Assembly: GCF_021088345.1 (NCBI RefSeq)
Contig: NZ_CP088156.1
Coordinates: 6,997,001 to 7,061,000, forward strand
Direction: 5' to 3'
From: Bradyrhizobium ontarionense
GTDB taxonomy: Bacteria > Pseudomonadota > Alphaproteobacteria > Rhizobiales > Xanthobacteraceae
DNA: 64,000 nucleotides
Made by a program: the position numbers and the translations under genes. Under the pieces are notes generated by a model that had not been told where the DNA came from, did no database searches, and was given only the letters and a program-made list of their open reading frames with translations. This document shows positions 17,835-26,496 of this stretch, piece after piece; within the stretch, counting starts at the first letter, position 1, and every line of letters begins with the position of its first letter.

Positions 17835-18041
17835 GAGGCGGGACTGCCGTGAGATTCGGATGCGCTGTTGTAACCGCGGCGGCGGCCCGGAGCGATGTCG
17901 ACGCGGCGCCACAATTGCGGCCGGGAGAATAGCGTTTTTTATGCAGTGCGGCAGGCGAAAGCCACGTTCTCCAACGGGATTGTGAGGCGGGCGGGGCCAG
18001 TATATCGTTTCGCAAAAATAACGATCAGCCGGAGGAAACCC

Positions 18042-18353
18042 ATGTGCCATCTGTTCGCACACCAGCCTCAGCGCGATTATGCATCGCAGACCCGCTCTCT
18101 GCGGATCGGCGGCCATAGCACCTCGATCCGGCTCGAAATGGCGTTCTGGGACACGCTCGAGGAGATCGCCGCCAAGGAGGGCATGAGCCTCGCCAAGTTC
18201 GTGACCACGCTCTACGCCGAGGTGCTCGATCATCACGGCGAGGTGAAGAATTTTGCGTCGCTGCTGCGCTGCTCCTGTTTGATCTACCGGGCGAAGGCGA
18301 CCGCCGCGATGCCACCATTCCCCGACAGCGCGATCCTCGACGCCGCGGAATAG
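18042..18353 (+). CDS. ribbon-helix-helix domain protein
   Basis: A 103-residue protein of the alphaproteobacterial ribbon-helix-helix type (PF13467-like). RSLRIGGHSTSIRLEMAFW would be the DNA-contacting strand and first helix; EEIAAKEGMSLAKFVTTLYA the second. The start at 18042 has a strong GGAGG site seven bases upstream; longer in-frame readings to 17895 lack such a site. It is divergent from mutL. It is probably a small DNA-binding regulator, but its targets are unknown. The C-terminal part (SLLRCSCLIYRA) is cysteine-containing and outside the core fold. Confidence 0.78.
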   Translation: MCHLFAHQPQRDYASQTRSLRIGGHSTSIRLEMAFWDTLEEIAAKEGMSLAKFVTTLYAEVLDHHGEVKNFASLLRCSCLIYRAKATAAMPPFPDSAILDAAE

Positions 18354-18373
18354 CAACACGCCTGCTGTCTCGT

Positions 18374-18520
18374 CTCCCTCCCCCGCGTGCGGGGGAGGGC
18401 GGGGTGGGGGCGCCACAAAGATAGTCTTTCCTTAGCGTTCCCCCACCCGCATCGCATCTGCGATGCGATGCGAGCTCTCAGAGCGAGCTTCGCCCGTCTC
18501 GCCCCGCAAGCGGGGGAGGC
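18374..18520. repeat. palindromic intergenic element, GGGGGAGG type
   Basis: The left arm contains the self-complementary CTCCCCCGC / GCGGGGGAG, followed by GGGGTGGGGGCGCC. A complementary CCCCCACCC and a second CCCCGCaaGCGGGG palindrome occur further right. It fills the gap between the ribbon-helix-helix gene and the converging GMC gene. An element with the same arms occurs at 55832-55941. Confidence 0.7.
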
Positions 18521-18570
18521 GCTGACAGCGTTCGCGGTGGGTGAGGTGTGCACCCATGAAGCGTTGCTGA

Positions 18571-20139
18571 TCAAATCTCCTTCTTCTGCATCGCGCCTGC
18601 GATGTAGTCGGCCTGGCGGATCGCCAGCGCCACGATTGTCAAGGTCGGGTTGCACGCAGCGCCCGTGGTGAACTGGCTGCCGTCTGACACGAACAGGTTC
18701 TTGACGTCGTGGGTCTGGCCGAACTTGTTGACGACGCCGTCCTTGGCCTTCTCGCTCATCCGGTTGGTGCCGAGATTGTGCGTCGAGGGATAGGGCGTGG
18801 TCGGATAGGTCACGGTGGCGCCGACCGCCTCGTAGATCGCGCTTCCCTGCTTGTAGGCGTGGGCGCGCATCGCGACGTCGTTGGGATGGTCGTCGAAATG
18901 CACTGAGGCCACCGGCATGCCGAACTTGTCCTTGGCGGCCGGATCGAGCGTGATGCGGTTGGTCTCCTGCGGCATGTCCTCGCCGACCAGCCACATGCCG
19001 GCCATGCGCGGATAGGTCTCCATCGCCGCGGTGAAGCTGCGGCCCCAGGCGCCGGGATTGAGGAACGCCGCCATGAACGGCAGGCCGAGCGACAAGGTCT
19101 CCATCTCATAGCCGCCGACGAAGCCGCGCTTCGGATTGAACGCCGCCTCGTCGCGGACGATGCCGGCCATCGTGGTGCCGCGATACATGTGCACCGGCTG
19201 CTCGAAGGTCGCGTAGACGCTGCCGGTCATGTGCCGCATGTAGTTGCGGCCGACCTGGCCGGAGGAGTTGGCGAGGCCATCCGGGAACAGGTTGGAGGCG
19301 CTGTTGAGCAAGAGCCGCGGGCTCTCGATCGAGTTGCCGGCGACCGCGACGATGCGGGCCTTCTGCAGCTGCATCTTGCCCTGGCCGTCGGCATAGACCA
19401 CGCCGGTGACCTTGCCCGAGGTGTCATGCTCGATCTTGATCGCCATGCTGCCGGACCGCACCTCGAGATTGCCGGTGGCCTCGCCCTTCGGGATCTCGGT
19501 GTACAAGGTCGACCATTTCGCACCGGACTTGCAGCCCTGGAAGCAGAAGCCGATCTGCTGACAGGCGCCGCGGCCGTCACGCGGCTGCGAGTTGATCGCC
19601 ATGTTGCCGGTGTGCACAGTCTTGTAGCCGAGCTTCCGGGCACCGGCCTCGAGCACCTTGAAATTGTTGTTGCCGGGCAGGCCGGGAATGTCGTTGGTGC
19701 GGGTCACGCCCATCTTGAACTCGGCCTTGGCGTACCACGGCTCCATCTCGGCCAAGGTCACCGGCCAATCCAACAGGCTCGTGCCGGGCACGCCGCCATA
19801 GGTGGTGCGGGCCTTGAACTCGTGCTCGTCGAAGCGCAGCGAGGCGCCGGCCCAGTGCACGGTCGAGCCGCCGACCGCCTTGACGATCCAGGCCGGCAGG
19901 TTGGCAAAATCTTTCGCCACCCGCCAGGTGCCGGACGTGGTGCGCATGTCGGTCCAGGCGAGCTGGGTGAAGCTCTCCCATTCGTCGTTGATGAAATCGG
20001 GAATCTCGTAGCGATTGCCGGCTTCGAGAATGACGACCTTGATGCCCTTCTGCGCGAGCTCGTTGCCGAGCGTGCCGCCGCCGGCCCCTGAGCCGATGAT
20101 GACGACGACGCTCGAATCGTTCTGATCGAATTTTGCCAT
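18571..20139 (-). CDS. GMC-family flavoprotein dehydrogenase
   Basis: A 522-residue glucose-methanol-choline family oxidoreductase. The N-terminal FAD motif is IIGSGAGGGTLGNELAQKG, ending in the acidic LEAGNRYE. The C-terminal substrate domain has HNLGTNRMSEKAKDG and the conserved SQFTTGAACNPTLT, which includes the catalytic Asn region. The sequence is closest to the large subunits of membrane-linked sugar or sugar-acid dehydrogenases (gluconate 2-dehydrogenase type). It has no signal peptide and could be exported with the Tat-carrying small subunit encoded just upstream (36 bp). A GGAGG site precedes the ATG. It is the last gene of the oxidoreductase operon; the substrate is unknown. Confidence 0.85.
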   Translation of the reverse strand: MAKFDQNDSSVVVIIGSGAGGGTLGNELAQKGIKVVILEAGNRYEIPDFINDEWESFTQLAWTDMRTTSGTWRVAKDFANLPAWIVKAVGGSTVHWAGASLRFDEHEFKARTTYGGVPGTSLLDWPVTLAEMEPWYAKAEFKMGVTRTNDIPGLPGNNNFKVLEAGARKLGYKTVHTGNMAINSQPRDGRGACQQIGFCFQGCKSGAKWSTLYTEIPKGEATGNLEVRSGSMAIKIEHDTSGKVTGVVYADGQGKMQLQKARIVAVAGNSIESPRLLLNSASNLFPDGLANSSGQVGRNYMRHMTGSVYATFEQPVHMYRGTTMAGIVRDEAAFNPKRGFVGGYEMETLSLGLPFMAAFLNPGAWGRSFTAAMETYPRMAGMWLVGEDMPQETNRITLDPAAKDKFGMPVASVHFDDHPNDVAMRAHAYKQGSAIYEAVGATVTYPTTPYPSTHNLGTNRMSEKAKDGVVNKFGQTHDVKNLFVSDGSQFTTGAACNPTLTIVALAIRQADYIAGAMQKKEI

Positions 20140-20175
20140 GGTGGTTTCCTCCGTGTTGTCTGTTGTTCGACGGCG

Positions 20176-20724
20176 TCAGGCTTTCGGCAGCCAGTCGATG
20201 TCGGAGAAGCCACGGTTGATGTAGCCGCCATGCTCGGCGGAAGAGCCCTCGTAGCCGAATTTCGGCCAGAGCTCCTTCTGATTGTAGAGCGACACCACGA
20301 GGTCGCCGCGGATGGTCTTGAAGAAGGTCGTCTGCTCGATGCCCTGAAGCAGCGTAACGCGGTCGGCCTCCCACGGCACCTGCGCATACGGCACCTTGTG
20401 GCGGTCGCGCGCATCCTGGTCGAGCCGGGCGACGCCATCGTTGATCATCGCCTTGACGGCGGCGTCCTCGGCCGCCTTGTCGTCCCACGGCTTGACCGCA
20501 GTGATGTAGTAGCGGTCGGCGAGGAAGTCGTGCGGGTAGATGTCGCGTGCGACCTTGACCAGCGTCTTCAGGGTTGCCGGCGTCAGCGCCTTGGCATCCT
20601 CGGCCCAGGCATCGGTGATACCGAGGCCGGTCGCGGAGGCCACGGCGGCAGCAGGCACGGTCGAGGCCGCGCCCTTGAGAAAGACGCGGCGGTCGTATTT
20701 GTTGCGGCGATCGACTTCTCTCAT
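20176..20724 (-). CDS. gluconate 2-dehydrogenase subunit 3 family protein, Tat-exported
   Basis: A 182-residue small-subunit homologue of flavin-linked periplasmic dehydrogenases. It starts with a twin-arginine signal, DRRVFLKG (R12, R13), followed by a hydrophobic stretch to about residue 42. The mature part has LKTLVKVARDIYPHDFLADRYY, typical of this family. The partner GMC flavoprotein follows by 36 bp, and a c-type cytochrome lies two genes upstream, so the operon probably makes a three-part periplasmic dehydrogenase. A GGAGGAAAG site precedes the ATG. Confidence 0.83.
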   Translation of the reverse strand: MREVDRRNKYDRRVFLKGAASTVPAAAVASATGLGITDAWAEDAKALTPATLKTLVKVARDIYPHDFLADRYYITAVKPWDDKAAEDAAVKAMINDGVARLDQDARDRHKVPYAQVPWEADRVTLLQGIEQTTFFKTIRGDLVVSLYNQKELWPKFGYEGSSAEHGGYINRGFSDIDWLPKA

Positions 20725-20774
20725 GGGACTTTCCTCCGTTTGTTTTTTACTTATGACGTCGCGTCGTGCGTGGC

Positions 20775-21170
20775 TCAGCCGAAGCGGCCGCCGCGCTGGA
20801 TCACCTCGATCTTGTAGCCGTCGGGATCGGTGACGAAGAAGAAGCGCGCCAGCGTCGCGCCGTTGTGCTTGAAGTCGCGCAAGGGGCCGGGCGCCAGCTT
20901 CTCGCGCTCGAAACGGGCATGCTCGGCGTCGAGATCGTCGACCACGACGGCGAGATGGCCGTAGCCGTCGCCGAGCGTGTAGGGCTCCTTGCGGTCGTAG
21001 TTGACGGTCAGCTCGACCTCGAACGGCGATGATGGATGGCGCAGATAGATCAGCGCGAAGCCGTCGAACTTCAGGTGATCGGCGATCTCGAGCCCGAAGG
21101 CGCGCTTGTAGAAGTCGAGCGCCTTGGCCTCGTCGAAGACGCGGATCATCGAATGAACGGGCTTGGCCAT
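20775..21170 (-). CDS. VOC-family protein, lactoylglutathione lyase-like
   Basis: A 131-residue glyoxalase I-like protein. Metal ligands can be placed at H6 (PVHSMIRV), the glutamate of FEVELTVN, the histidine of GYGHLAVVV and the glutamate of YKIEVIQRG. The segment FFVTDPDGYKIEVIQ is a glyoxalase I signature. It would convert the hemithioacetal of methylglyoxal and glutathione to lactoylglutathione; a related substrate is possible. It is embedded between the cytochrome c gene (one base apart) and the dehydrogenase small subunit, which suggests detoxification of an aldehyde linked to that pathway. Confidence 0.8.
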   Translation of the reverse strand: MAKPVHSMIRVFDEAKALDFYKRAFGLEIADHLKFDGFALIYLRHPSSPFEVELTVNYDRKEPYTLGDGYGHLAVVVDDLDAEHARFEREKLAPGPLRDFKHNGATLARFFFVTDPDGYKIEVIQRGGRFG

Positions 21171-21171
21171 C

Positions 21172-21582
21172 TCAATTGTCCTTCAGATAGGTGATGATCG
21201 CAGCGCGCAATTCGGGCTTGGCCTGGCGGTAGGCCATCACGGCGCCGGGGATCAGCTCTTGCGGGTTGGTCAGCCAGGCGTCGAGCCTGGCCTCGTCCCA
21301 ACTGAAATCGGCCTTGGCAAAGCCGGCCGAATAGCGGAAGCCTTCGACCGCGCCGGCACGGCGGCCGACGACCTTCGCAAGCGGCGGTCCCTGGCGCATC
21401 GGCTCGGCGGTACTGAGGGTGTGGCAGACGCCGCATTGCTGCTTGAACAAGGTCGCCCCGTCGACCGGCTTGGGCGATGGCAAGGCCATCTGCGCCGCCG
21501 CGATCGTGGTGCTCAGTATCGCGCCGCACCATCCAAGTCCGAAAAGAAACAACAACTCTCGCGCCGCACGCCGTCCCGACAT
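21172..21582 (-). CDS. c-type cytochrome, exported
   Basis: A 136-residue monoheme cytochrome c with a signal peptide (about residues 1-32, hydrophobic core LLFLFGLGWCGAILSTTI). The heme site is CGVCH (C50, C53, H54), and the axial methionine is probably in PGAVMAYRQAKP. The start at 21582 is supported by an AGGAT site and by the signal peptide; a longer in-frame reading runs into a repeat. It is first in the operon with the glyoxalase-like protein, the Tat small subunit and the GMC flavoprotein, and is the likely electron acceptor of that dehydrogenase. Confidence 0.85.
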   Translation of the reverse strand: MSGRRAARELLFLFGLGWCGAILSTTIAAAQMALPSPKPVDGATLFKQQCGVCHTLSTAEPMRQGPPLAKVVGRRAGAVEGFRYSAGFAKADFSWDEARLDAWLTNPQELIPGAVMAYRQAKPELRAAIITYLKDN

Positions 21583-21731
21583 CGATCCTCTCTCATCATT
21601 TTTGATGAGACTAGGTCGCAGCCAAAGCGCCGTGGTAGTAGCGGGCTGTTTCGGCCAGAACAAAGCGTGCGCAGGACTCGTCCGGCCCCAGGGTATGTCA
21701 GCGTTGCGGACTATTCCGGCTGCGTCGCAAC

Positions 21732-21883
21732 CACCGTCATTCCGGGGCAAGGCCGCAGGCCTTGAACCCGGAATCTCGATATTGTCTGGCGTCCATTCCT
21801 AACGATTTCGAGATTCCGGGTTCAATCGTCAACGCGCAGCCGCTTCGCGACTTCGCATTGCCGATTGCCCCGGAATGACGGTG
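21732..21883. repeat. large palindromic intergenic element
   Basis: The outer arms CACCGTCATTCCGGGGCAA and TTGCCCCGGAATGACGGTG are perfect reverse complements. A second pair, GAACCCGGAATCTCGA and TCGAGATTCCGGGTTC, is nested inside. It lies between the cytochrome c promoter region and the 3' end of arfB. Confidence 0.85.
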
Positions 21884-21920
21884 ACAACCCAACTGTTCAG
21901 CTCTTTTCGATGCAGAAGGA

Positions 21921-22340
21921 CTAATCGTCGAAGCGGCGTCCGCCGCGTCCGGCCTTGACGTCGCTGCGGATTTTCTTGCCCTCGAGCCGGCGTTGCTTGG
22001 AGCCGAAGGTCGGCTTGGTCGGGCGGCGCACCTTCGGCCGCACCATCGCCTCCTTCAACAGCGTGACGAGACGGTCGATCGCATCGGCCTTGTTGCGCTC
22101 CTGGGTGCGAAAGCGTTCGGCCTGGATCACGATGACGCCGTTCTTGGTCATGCGCTGGCCGGCCAGCCGGGCGAGCCTGACAGCCGCATCCTCGGGCAGC
22201 GTGATCCGGGTCGTATCGAAGCGCAGTTGCGCCGACGTCGACAGCTTGTTGACGTTCTGGCCGCCGGGGCCGGAAGCGCGGACGAACGAGATCTCGATGT
22301 CGTTTTCGTCGATGACGAGGTCGCGGGATATCCGCAGCAT
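21921..22340 (-). CDS. arfB: alternative ribosome-rescue peptidyl-tRNA hydrolase
   Basis: ArfB (YaeJ), 139 residues, releases peptides from ribosomes stalled on mRNAs without stop codons. The catalytic GGQ lies at residues 26-28 in RASGPGGQNVNK. The C-terminal tail is strongly basic (RRPTKPTFGSKQRRLEGKK), as needed to enter the empty mRNA channel. Length separates it from full-size release factors. It is flanked by repeats on both sides and appears monocistronic. Confidence 0.93.
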   Translation of the reverse strand: MLRISRDLVIDENDIEISFVRASGPGGQNVNKLSTSAQLRFDTTRITLPEDAAVRLARLAGQRMTKNGVIVIQAERFRTQERNKADAIDRLVTLLKEAMVRPKVRRPTKPTFGSKQRRLEGKKIRSDVKAGRGGRRFDD

Positions 22341-22451
22341 GGGGCACCACAGGAATCGATTGTGGCGTGCACCATAGCGGGTTTAGGGCTGATGTGCGCG
22401 GTCTGCACCCGTTCGATCGTGCGGCTGGCCCGGGACCGATGCCAAAATCTC

Positions 22452-22612
22452 CGCTGTCATCCCGGCGCACGCCGGGATCCATACTCCCAGGGAGAAGTTT
22501 GAGGCAGGCTAGTCGTTGACACCTCCCGCATCATATCCGCCGCGGACTATGGGTCCCGGATCGGCGCCGCGCCGCGCTGGCGCGCGTCGCGGCTTGTCCG
22601 GGACGACAGCGG
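22452..22612. repeat. palindromic element, uninterrupted copy of the IS target repeat
   Basis: It begins CTGTCATCCCGGCG and ends CCGGGACGACAGCG, which are approximate inverted arms. The interior includes GAAGTTTGAGGCAGGCTAGTC, then CCGCCGCGGACTATGGGTCC. The same interior order occurs at 58141-58233 and 59633-59695, where it is split by the IS110-family element. The copy here shows the layout before insertion. Confidence 0.75.
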
Positions 22613-22721
22613 TGTGGGAGGCGGATTCACGGCTCAAACAGCGATTGACATAGCTTTGGGTTCTCGCGGCGCATCGCGCCCGAGGCTTATGATCAATTCG
22701 TCCCTCATAAGAATGCAGAGG

Positions 22722-22827
22722 GCGCGGGGAATGCCGGGCGCTGGCCGCACCCATGGCCCGCCTGCGAAAAAAAATGCAGGCGGCAGGTACCACAGGTTCA
22801 GCCGAGACATCCCGGCATTCCCCGCGC
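22722..22827. repeat. cruciform-like inverted repeat with A-rich inner hairpin
   Basis: Seventeen-base perfect arms, GCGCGGGGAATGCCGGG (22722-22738) and CCCGGCATTCCCCGCGC (22811-22827), enclose an inner hairpin CCGCCTGC / GCAGGCGG around GAAAAAAAAT. No protein reading explains this symmetry. It may be a transcribed structured RNA or part of a larger repeat family. Confidence 0.75.
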
Positions 22828-23327
22828 GATGGTCTTCACGCTTATACGCAGTCTCCCTGGTGCGCCGGGCTTGTTGGCCACCATCATCCGCGCGGCGCGT
22901 CAGCGCCGACACGAACTTGATACCAGCATCGGGGTATCAGGACGCTGCGACTTCACGTCCGCAAGCGATCGTTCGTCGGCGCCCTCGTCAAGAAGACGCT
23001 GCGATCTCTCGCGGCCATCGCATCCCCGCCTCGCGTGTCGTGACGATCGCGCGCAACGCCCCTCCGCAGTGAGGCGGGATGCGGAGAGATAATCATGATT
23101 TCTGAAAAATAGCAATAGGATTATCTTTTTCGGAAGTCTCGCCGCGACATCCAATCGCGCAGCGTTATCCAATGTCGTTCCGGGCAAGCCACCGGCAACA
23201 CGAAGCGTTGTCCGGCGGCGCCGACCCGGGATCCATACGCCGCGGCGGCTGTGGGGGCGAGCAGCTCACCCCGCAAGCGCAGGCAACGGCATCGAGGATC
23301 AGACCTTGTGCCCGTCTCTCACCACGC

Positions 23328-23412
23328 CGTCATGGCCGGGCTTGTCCCGGCCATCCACGTCCATCGACGGTCTCGAAAGACGTGGATGCCCGGGACAAGC
23401 CCGGGCATGACG
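23328..23412. repeat. palindromic element, CGTCATGGCCGGG type
   Basis: Arms CGTCATGGCCGGGCTTGTCC and GGACAAGCCCGGGCATGACG are near-perfect inverted copies, with CCACGTC / GACGTGG inside. An element with very similar arms occurs at 61052-61143. Confidence 0.8.
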
Positions 23413-23554
23413 ACCAACTAACTAGCTGGACCTTCGGAGCAAAGGACTATGGTTCGCGGAACCATTTGCGTTCCCGGGAACGCGAGTAGCGGTAGGCCAA
23501 TGCGAGACGGATGTGCGCCGCCGCTGCCGAAAGCGACGGCACCCTCTCCCCGCC

Positions 23555-24937
23555 TCAGTTCGTCTTCGTCACCGGCGCCGTGGCCGGGGCCTGGGCCGGT
23601 TCGGCGGCGGCCTGCGGGGTGCGGCCGACGACGGTCGTGAGCAGGCCCTGGCTCCAGAGCTGCTTGGCGGCCTTCTTGGCGTCGTCCAGGGTCACGGCGT
23701 TGACGATCTCGCTGCGCTTCTCGATGTAGTCGATCGGCATCTTGTCGAGCTGATATTGCAGCATCGCCTGCGCCAGCTTGGAGGAGGTGTCGAGCGCCAG
23801 CATCTGCGAGCCGTTGATGTAGGACTTGGCCTCGTCGAGCTCCTGCTGGCTCGGGCCTTCCTCGGCGATGCGGCGGATTTCACCCTCGACGGCGGTGATG
23901 GTCTCGCCGGCACGGTCGAAGCGGGTGGCGGTGTTGCCGATGAACAGCGCCGAATGATCCATCCACAACAGCGCGTCATAGACAGAATAGGCCAGGCCGC
24001 GCTTCTCGCGTACTTCCTTGTACAGCCGCGACGACAGGCCGCCGCCGCCGAGAATGTGGTTGACGACATAGGCCGCCATGAAGTTGGGGTCGTGGCGGCG
24101 GATGCCGGGGCCGCCGAAGGTGATCACCGTCTGCGGCACGTCGAGCGCGACCTGCACGCGCTGCGGCGGCTTGGTGGCGACCACATCGGGCACCGCCGTC
24201 AAGGTGGCCTTGGCCGGCAGGCTGCCAAACGTCTGGTCCAGCAGCTTGCCGAGCGTGGCCGGGTCGACGTCGCCGACGACGGCGACCTTCAGCGTGTCTT
24301 TGGCCAGCACGCGACCGGTATAGTCCTTGAGATCGTCCACGGTGATCGCCGGCACGCTGTCGAGCGTGCCGTTGGCCGGCCGGCCGTAGGGATGGTTGGG
24401 GTAGGCGAGCTCGAGGAATTTGCGGCCCGCCAGCGAGCTGGGATTGGTGGTCTCGCGGCGCAGGCCGGAGATCACCTGCGAGCGGATGCGCTCGACATCG
24501 GTGCTGTCGAAATGCGGCGAGGTCAGCGCCGTACGCAACAGCTCGAACGCCTCGTCCTTGTTGTCGCGCAGCATGCGCAGCGAGCCGCGGAACTGGTCGC
24601 GCGACACCTGGAAGCTGAGCTCGATGGCGCGGCGATCGAGCCGCTCGTGGAAGGTCTTGGAGTCGAGATCGCCGGAGCCCTCGTCGAGCAGGTCGGCGAC
24701 GAGATTGCCGACGCCGGGCTTTCCGGCCGGGTCCTGCGAGGCGCCGCCCTGGAATGCGTATTCCATGGCGATCAGCGGCACGGTGGCGTCCTGCACGAAC
24801 CAGGCTTCGATACCGCCGGGCGAGACCAGCCGCTGGATCTTGGTGGCAGCCTGGGCAGACGGGGAAACTGCGAGCGCTGCTGCGGCGACGGTGAGCGCGC
24901 AGGCGATGCGGCGGGCGAAGGTCATTGTGCTGCTCAC
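23555..24937 (-). CDS. M16-family peptidase homologue, catalytically inactive partner
   Basis: A 460-residue exported M16-fold protein (signal core FARRIACALTVAAAALAV). Where active members have the zinc motif HxxEH, this one reads GVGNLVADLLDEGSG, so it lacks the zinc ligands. The C-terminal half keeps the substrate-binding arginine/tyrosine segment (EKRGLAYSVYDALL). This matches the known arrangement in which an inactive subunit pairs with an active one. The GTG start overlaps the upstream stop (GTGA) and has GAGGAGAAG before it; an ATG at 24925 is the alternative. It is translationally coupled to the active M16 gene and probably acts in the periplasm. Confidence 0.85.
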   Translation of the reverse strand: MSSTMTFARRIACALTVAAAALAVSPSAQAATKIQRLVSPGGIEAWFVQDATVPLIAMEYAFQGGASQDPAGKPGVGNLVADLLDEGSGDLDSKTFHERLDRRAIELSFQVSRDQFRGSLRMLRDNKDEAFELLRTALTSPHFDSTDVERIRSQVISGLRRETTNPSSLAGRKFLELAYPNHPYGRPANGTLDSVPAITVDDLKDYTGRVLAKDTLKVAVVGDVDPATLGKLLDQTFGSLPAKATLTAVPDVVATKPPQRVQVALDVPQTVITFGGPGIRRHDPNFMAAYVVNHILGGGGLSSRLYKEVREKRGLAYSVYDALLWMDHSALFIGNTATRFDRAGETITAVEGEIRRIAEEGPSQQELDEAKSYINGSQMLALDTSSKLAQAMLQYQLDKMPIDYIEKRSEIVNAVTLDDAKKAAKQLWSQGLLTTVVGRTPQAAAEPAQAPATAPVTKTN

Positions 24938-26316
24938 GACCGCTTCTCCTCGCGCTTGGCGGCATTGTCCTTGATCAGATAGCCGGTGACGGAGCGCTTC
25001 TTGTCGAGCCATTTCTGCGCCGCTGCGCGCACCTGCTCGGCGGTCACGGCGCGAATGCGATCTGGCCAGCTCCGGATGTCCTCGATGCTGAGCCCGGTGG
25101 TGAGCCCGCCGCCATACCAGCGCGCCATCGTCGCCTGGTTGTCCTGGGCGTAGATCGCTTCCGCGATCAGCTGCGTCTTGACCCGTTCGAGGTCGGCGGC
25201 TGGAACCGGATTTTGCGCGATCTCGGCGATCACGCTATCGACGGCGGCCTCGACTTGCGCGAACTCCACGCCGGGCTTCGGCGCGGCTGCGATCGAGAAC
25301 TGGCTGGGATCCAGCGAGGTGCCCTGATAGGACGCGCTGGCACTGATCGCGAGCGCCTTGTCGACGACGAGCGCGCGATAAAGATAGGAGTTGCTGCCGC
25401 TGCCCATCAGCTGCGCCAGCACGTCGAGCGCGGCGGACTCGCCGGGCGCGGCGGTCGTCGCCGACGGCACCAGGTAGAAGCGGCGCATCGAGGGCTGCTC
25501 GACATGCGGATCCGACAGCGTCACGGTGCGCGGTGCGACCGGCTCGGGCTCCTGCGGCCGCAGCCGGCGCGCCGGGATATCGGCCTGCGCAGGGACCTTG
25601 GCGAAGGTCTGCTCGACGAGCGGCCGCACTTCCTTGGCGTCGGTGTCGCCGGCGATGACGAGGATCGCATTGTTGGGAGCGTAGAAGCGGCGATAGAAGG
25701 CGAGCGCATCCTCGCGGCCAAGCTTCTCGATCTCGGGCCTCCAGCCGATCACCGGCCGGCCATAGGGATGGTTGAGATAGAGCGCCGCCATGACCTGCTC
25801 GTTGAGGCGGGCTTCCGGAGAGTTGGCGACGCGCATGTTGTATTCTTCGAGCACGACGTCGCGCTCGGGCAGCACGTTCTCGTCCTTCAGCACCAGGCCG
25901 GTCATGCGGTCGGCCTCGAACTCCATCATCTTCGCCAACTGGTCGCGCGGGACGCGCTGGAAGTAGCCGGTGTAGTCGACCGAGGTGAAGGCGTTCTCGT
26001 TGCCGCCGATCTTCAGCACGGTCTTGGAGAACTCGCCGGCCGGATGCTTCTCGGTGCCCTTGAACATCAGGTGTTCGAGGAAATGCGCCAGGCCGGATTT
26101 GCCCGGCGTCTCGTCGGCGGACCCGACCTTGTACCAGATCATCTGCGTCACCACGGGGGTGCGGTGATCCTGGATCACGACGACCTGCAAGCCGTTGGGG
26201 AGGGTGAAGCTGGCAGGGGGCTCGGAGGCGAACGTCGTTTGCGCCGAAGCGCCGGCCGAGAACGCAACGAGGGAGACGAGCGCGGCGGCGACGGAAATGA
26301 ACCTGTGCGAGGACAT
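24934..26316 (-). CDS. M16-family zinc metallopeptidase, active subunit
   Basis: A 460-residue exported M16 peptidase (pitrilysin/processing-peptidase type). After a signal peptide ending near SAGASA, the inverted zinc motif HFLEH is at residues 77-81 (H77, E80, H81) in SGLAHFLEHLMFKGT, and the third ligand is in ERDVVLEEYNMR. It is expected to cut small proteins or signal-peptide fragments in the periplasm with the inactive M16 protein encoded immediately downstream. The start at 26316 has AAGGA at suitable spacing; 26319 is also an ATG. It follows a secreted hypothetical protein gene by 180 bp. Confidence 0.9.
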   Translation of the reverse strand: MSSHRFISVAAALVSLVAFSAGASAQTTFASEPPASFTLPNGLQVVVIQDHRTPVVTQMIWYKVGSADETPGKSGLAHFLEHLMFKGTEKHPAGEFSKTVLKIGGNENAFTSVDYTGYFQRVPRDQLAKMMEFEADRMTGLVLKDENVLPERDVVLEEYNMRVANSPEARLNEQVMAALYLNHPYGRPVIGWRPEIEKLGREDALAFYRRFYAPNNAILVIAGDTDAKEVRPLVEQTFAKVPAQADIPARRLRPQEPEPVAPRTVTLSDPHVEQPSMRRFYLVPSATTAAPGESAALDVLAQLMGSGSNSYLYRALVVDKALAISASASYQGTSLDPSQFSIAAAPKPGVEFAQVEAAVDSVIAEIAQNPVPAADLERVKTQLIAEAIYAQDNQATMARWYGGGLTTGLSIEDIRSWPDRIRAVTAEQVRAAAQKWLDKKRSVTGYLIKDNAAKREEKRS

Positions 26317-26496
26317 CATGATCCTTCTGAGGGCCCGCGGGCGAGCGATCGGGTTTGAGCACGGCATGCTACACTGCGCCGGGACGGGCGCAGGCTCACA
26401 AAGCGGCGATGACATCTCGCCGCATGACGCAATTAAGTTTCGTTAACGGCAGGGGATGCCGACAATCCCGGGTCACTCCGGGGTGTTCGGCCGCCG

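Larger units (their letters stand above)
22341..23554. other. 1.2 kb gene-free, repeat-rich intergenic region
   Basis: No convincing gene lies here. Short open readings on both strands have no start sites or family sequence and run through palindromes. The region holds at least three separate repeat elements (22452-22612, an element around 22722-22827, and 23328-23412). It resembles a mosaic of Bradyrhizobium intergenic repeats, as I remember them. Confidence 0.7.

Noticed and set aside
22614..23072. Small genes in the 22.3-23.5 kb gap
   Set aside because: Open readings on both strands overlap inverted repeats, lack ribosome-binding sites and have arginine/proline-rich shadow composition.
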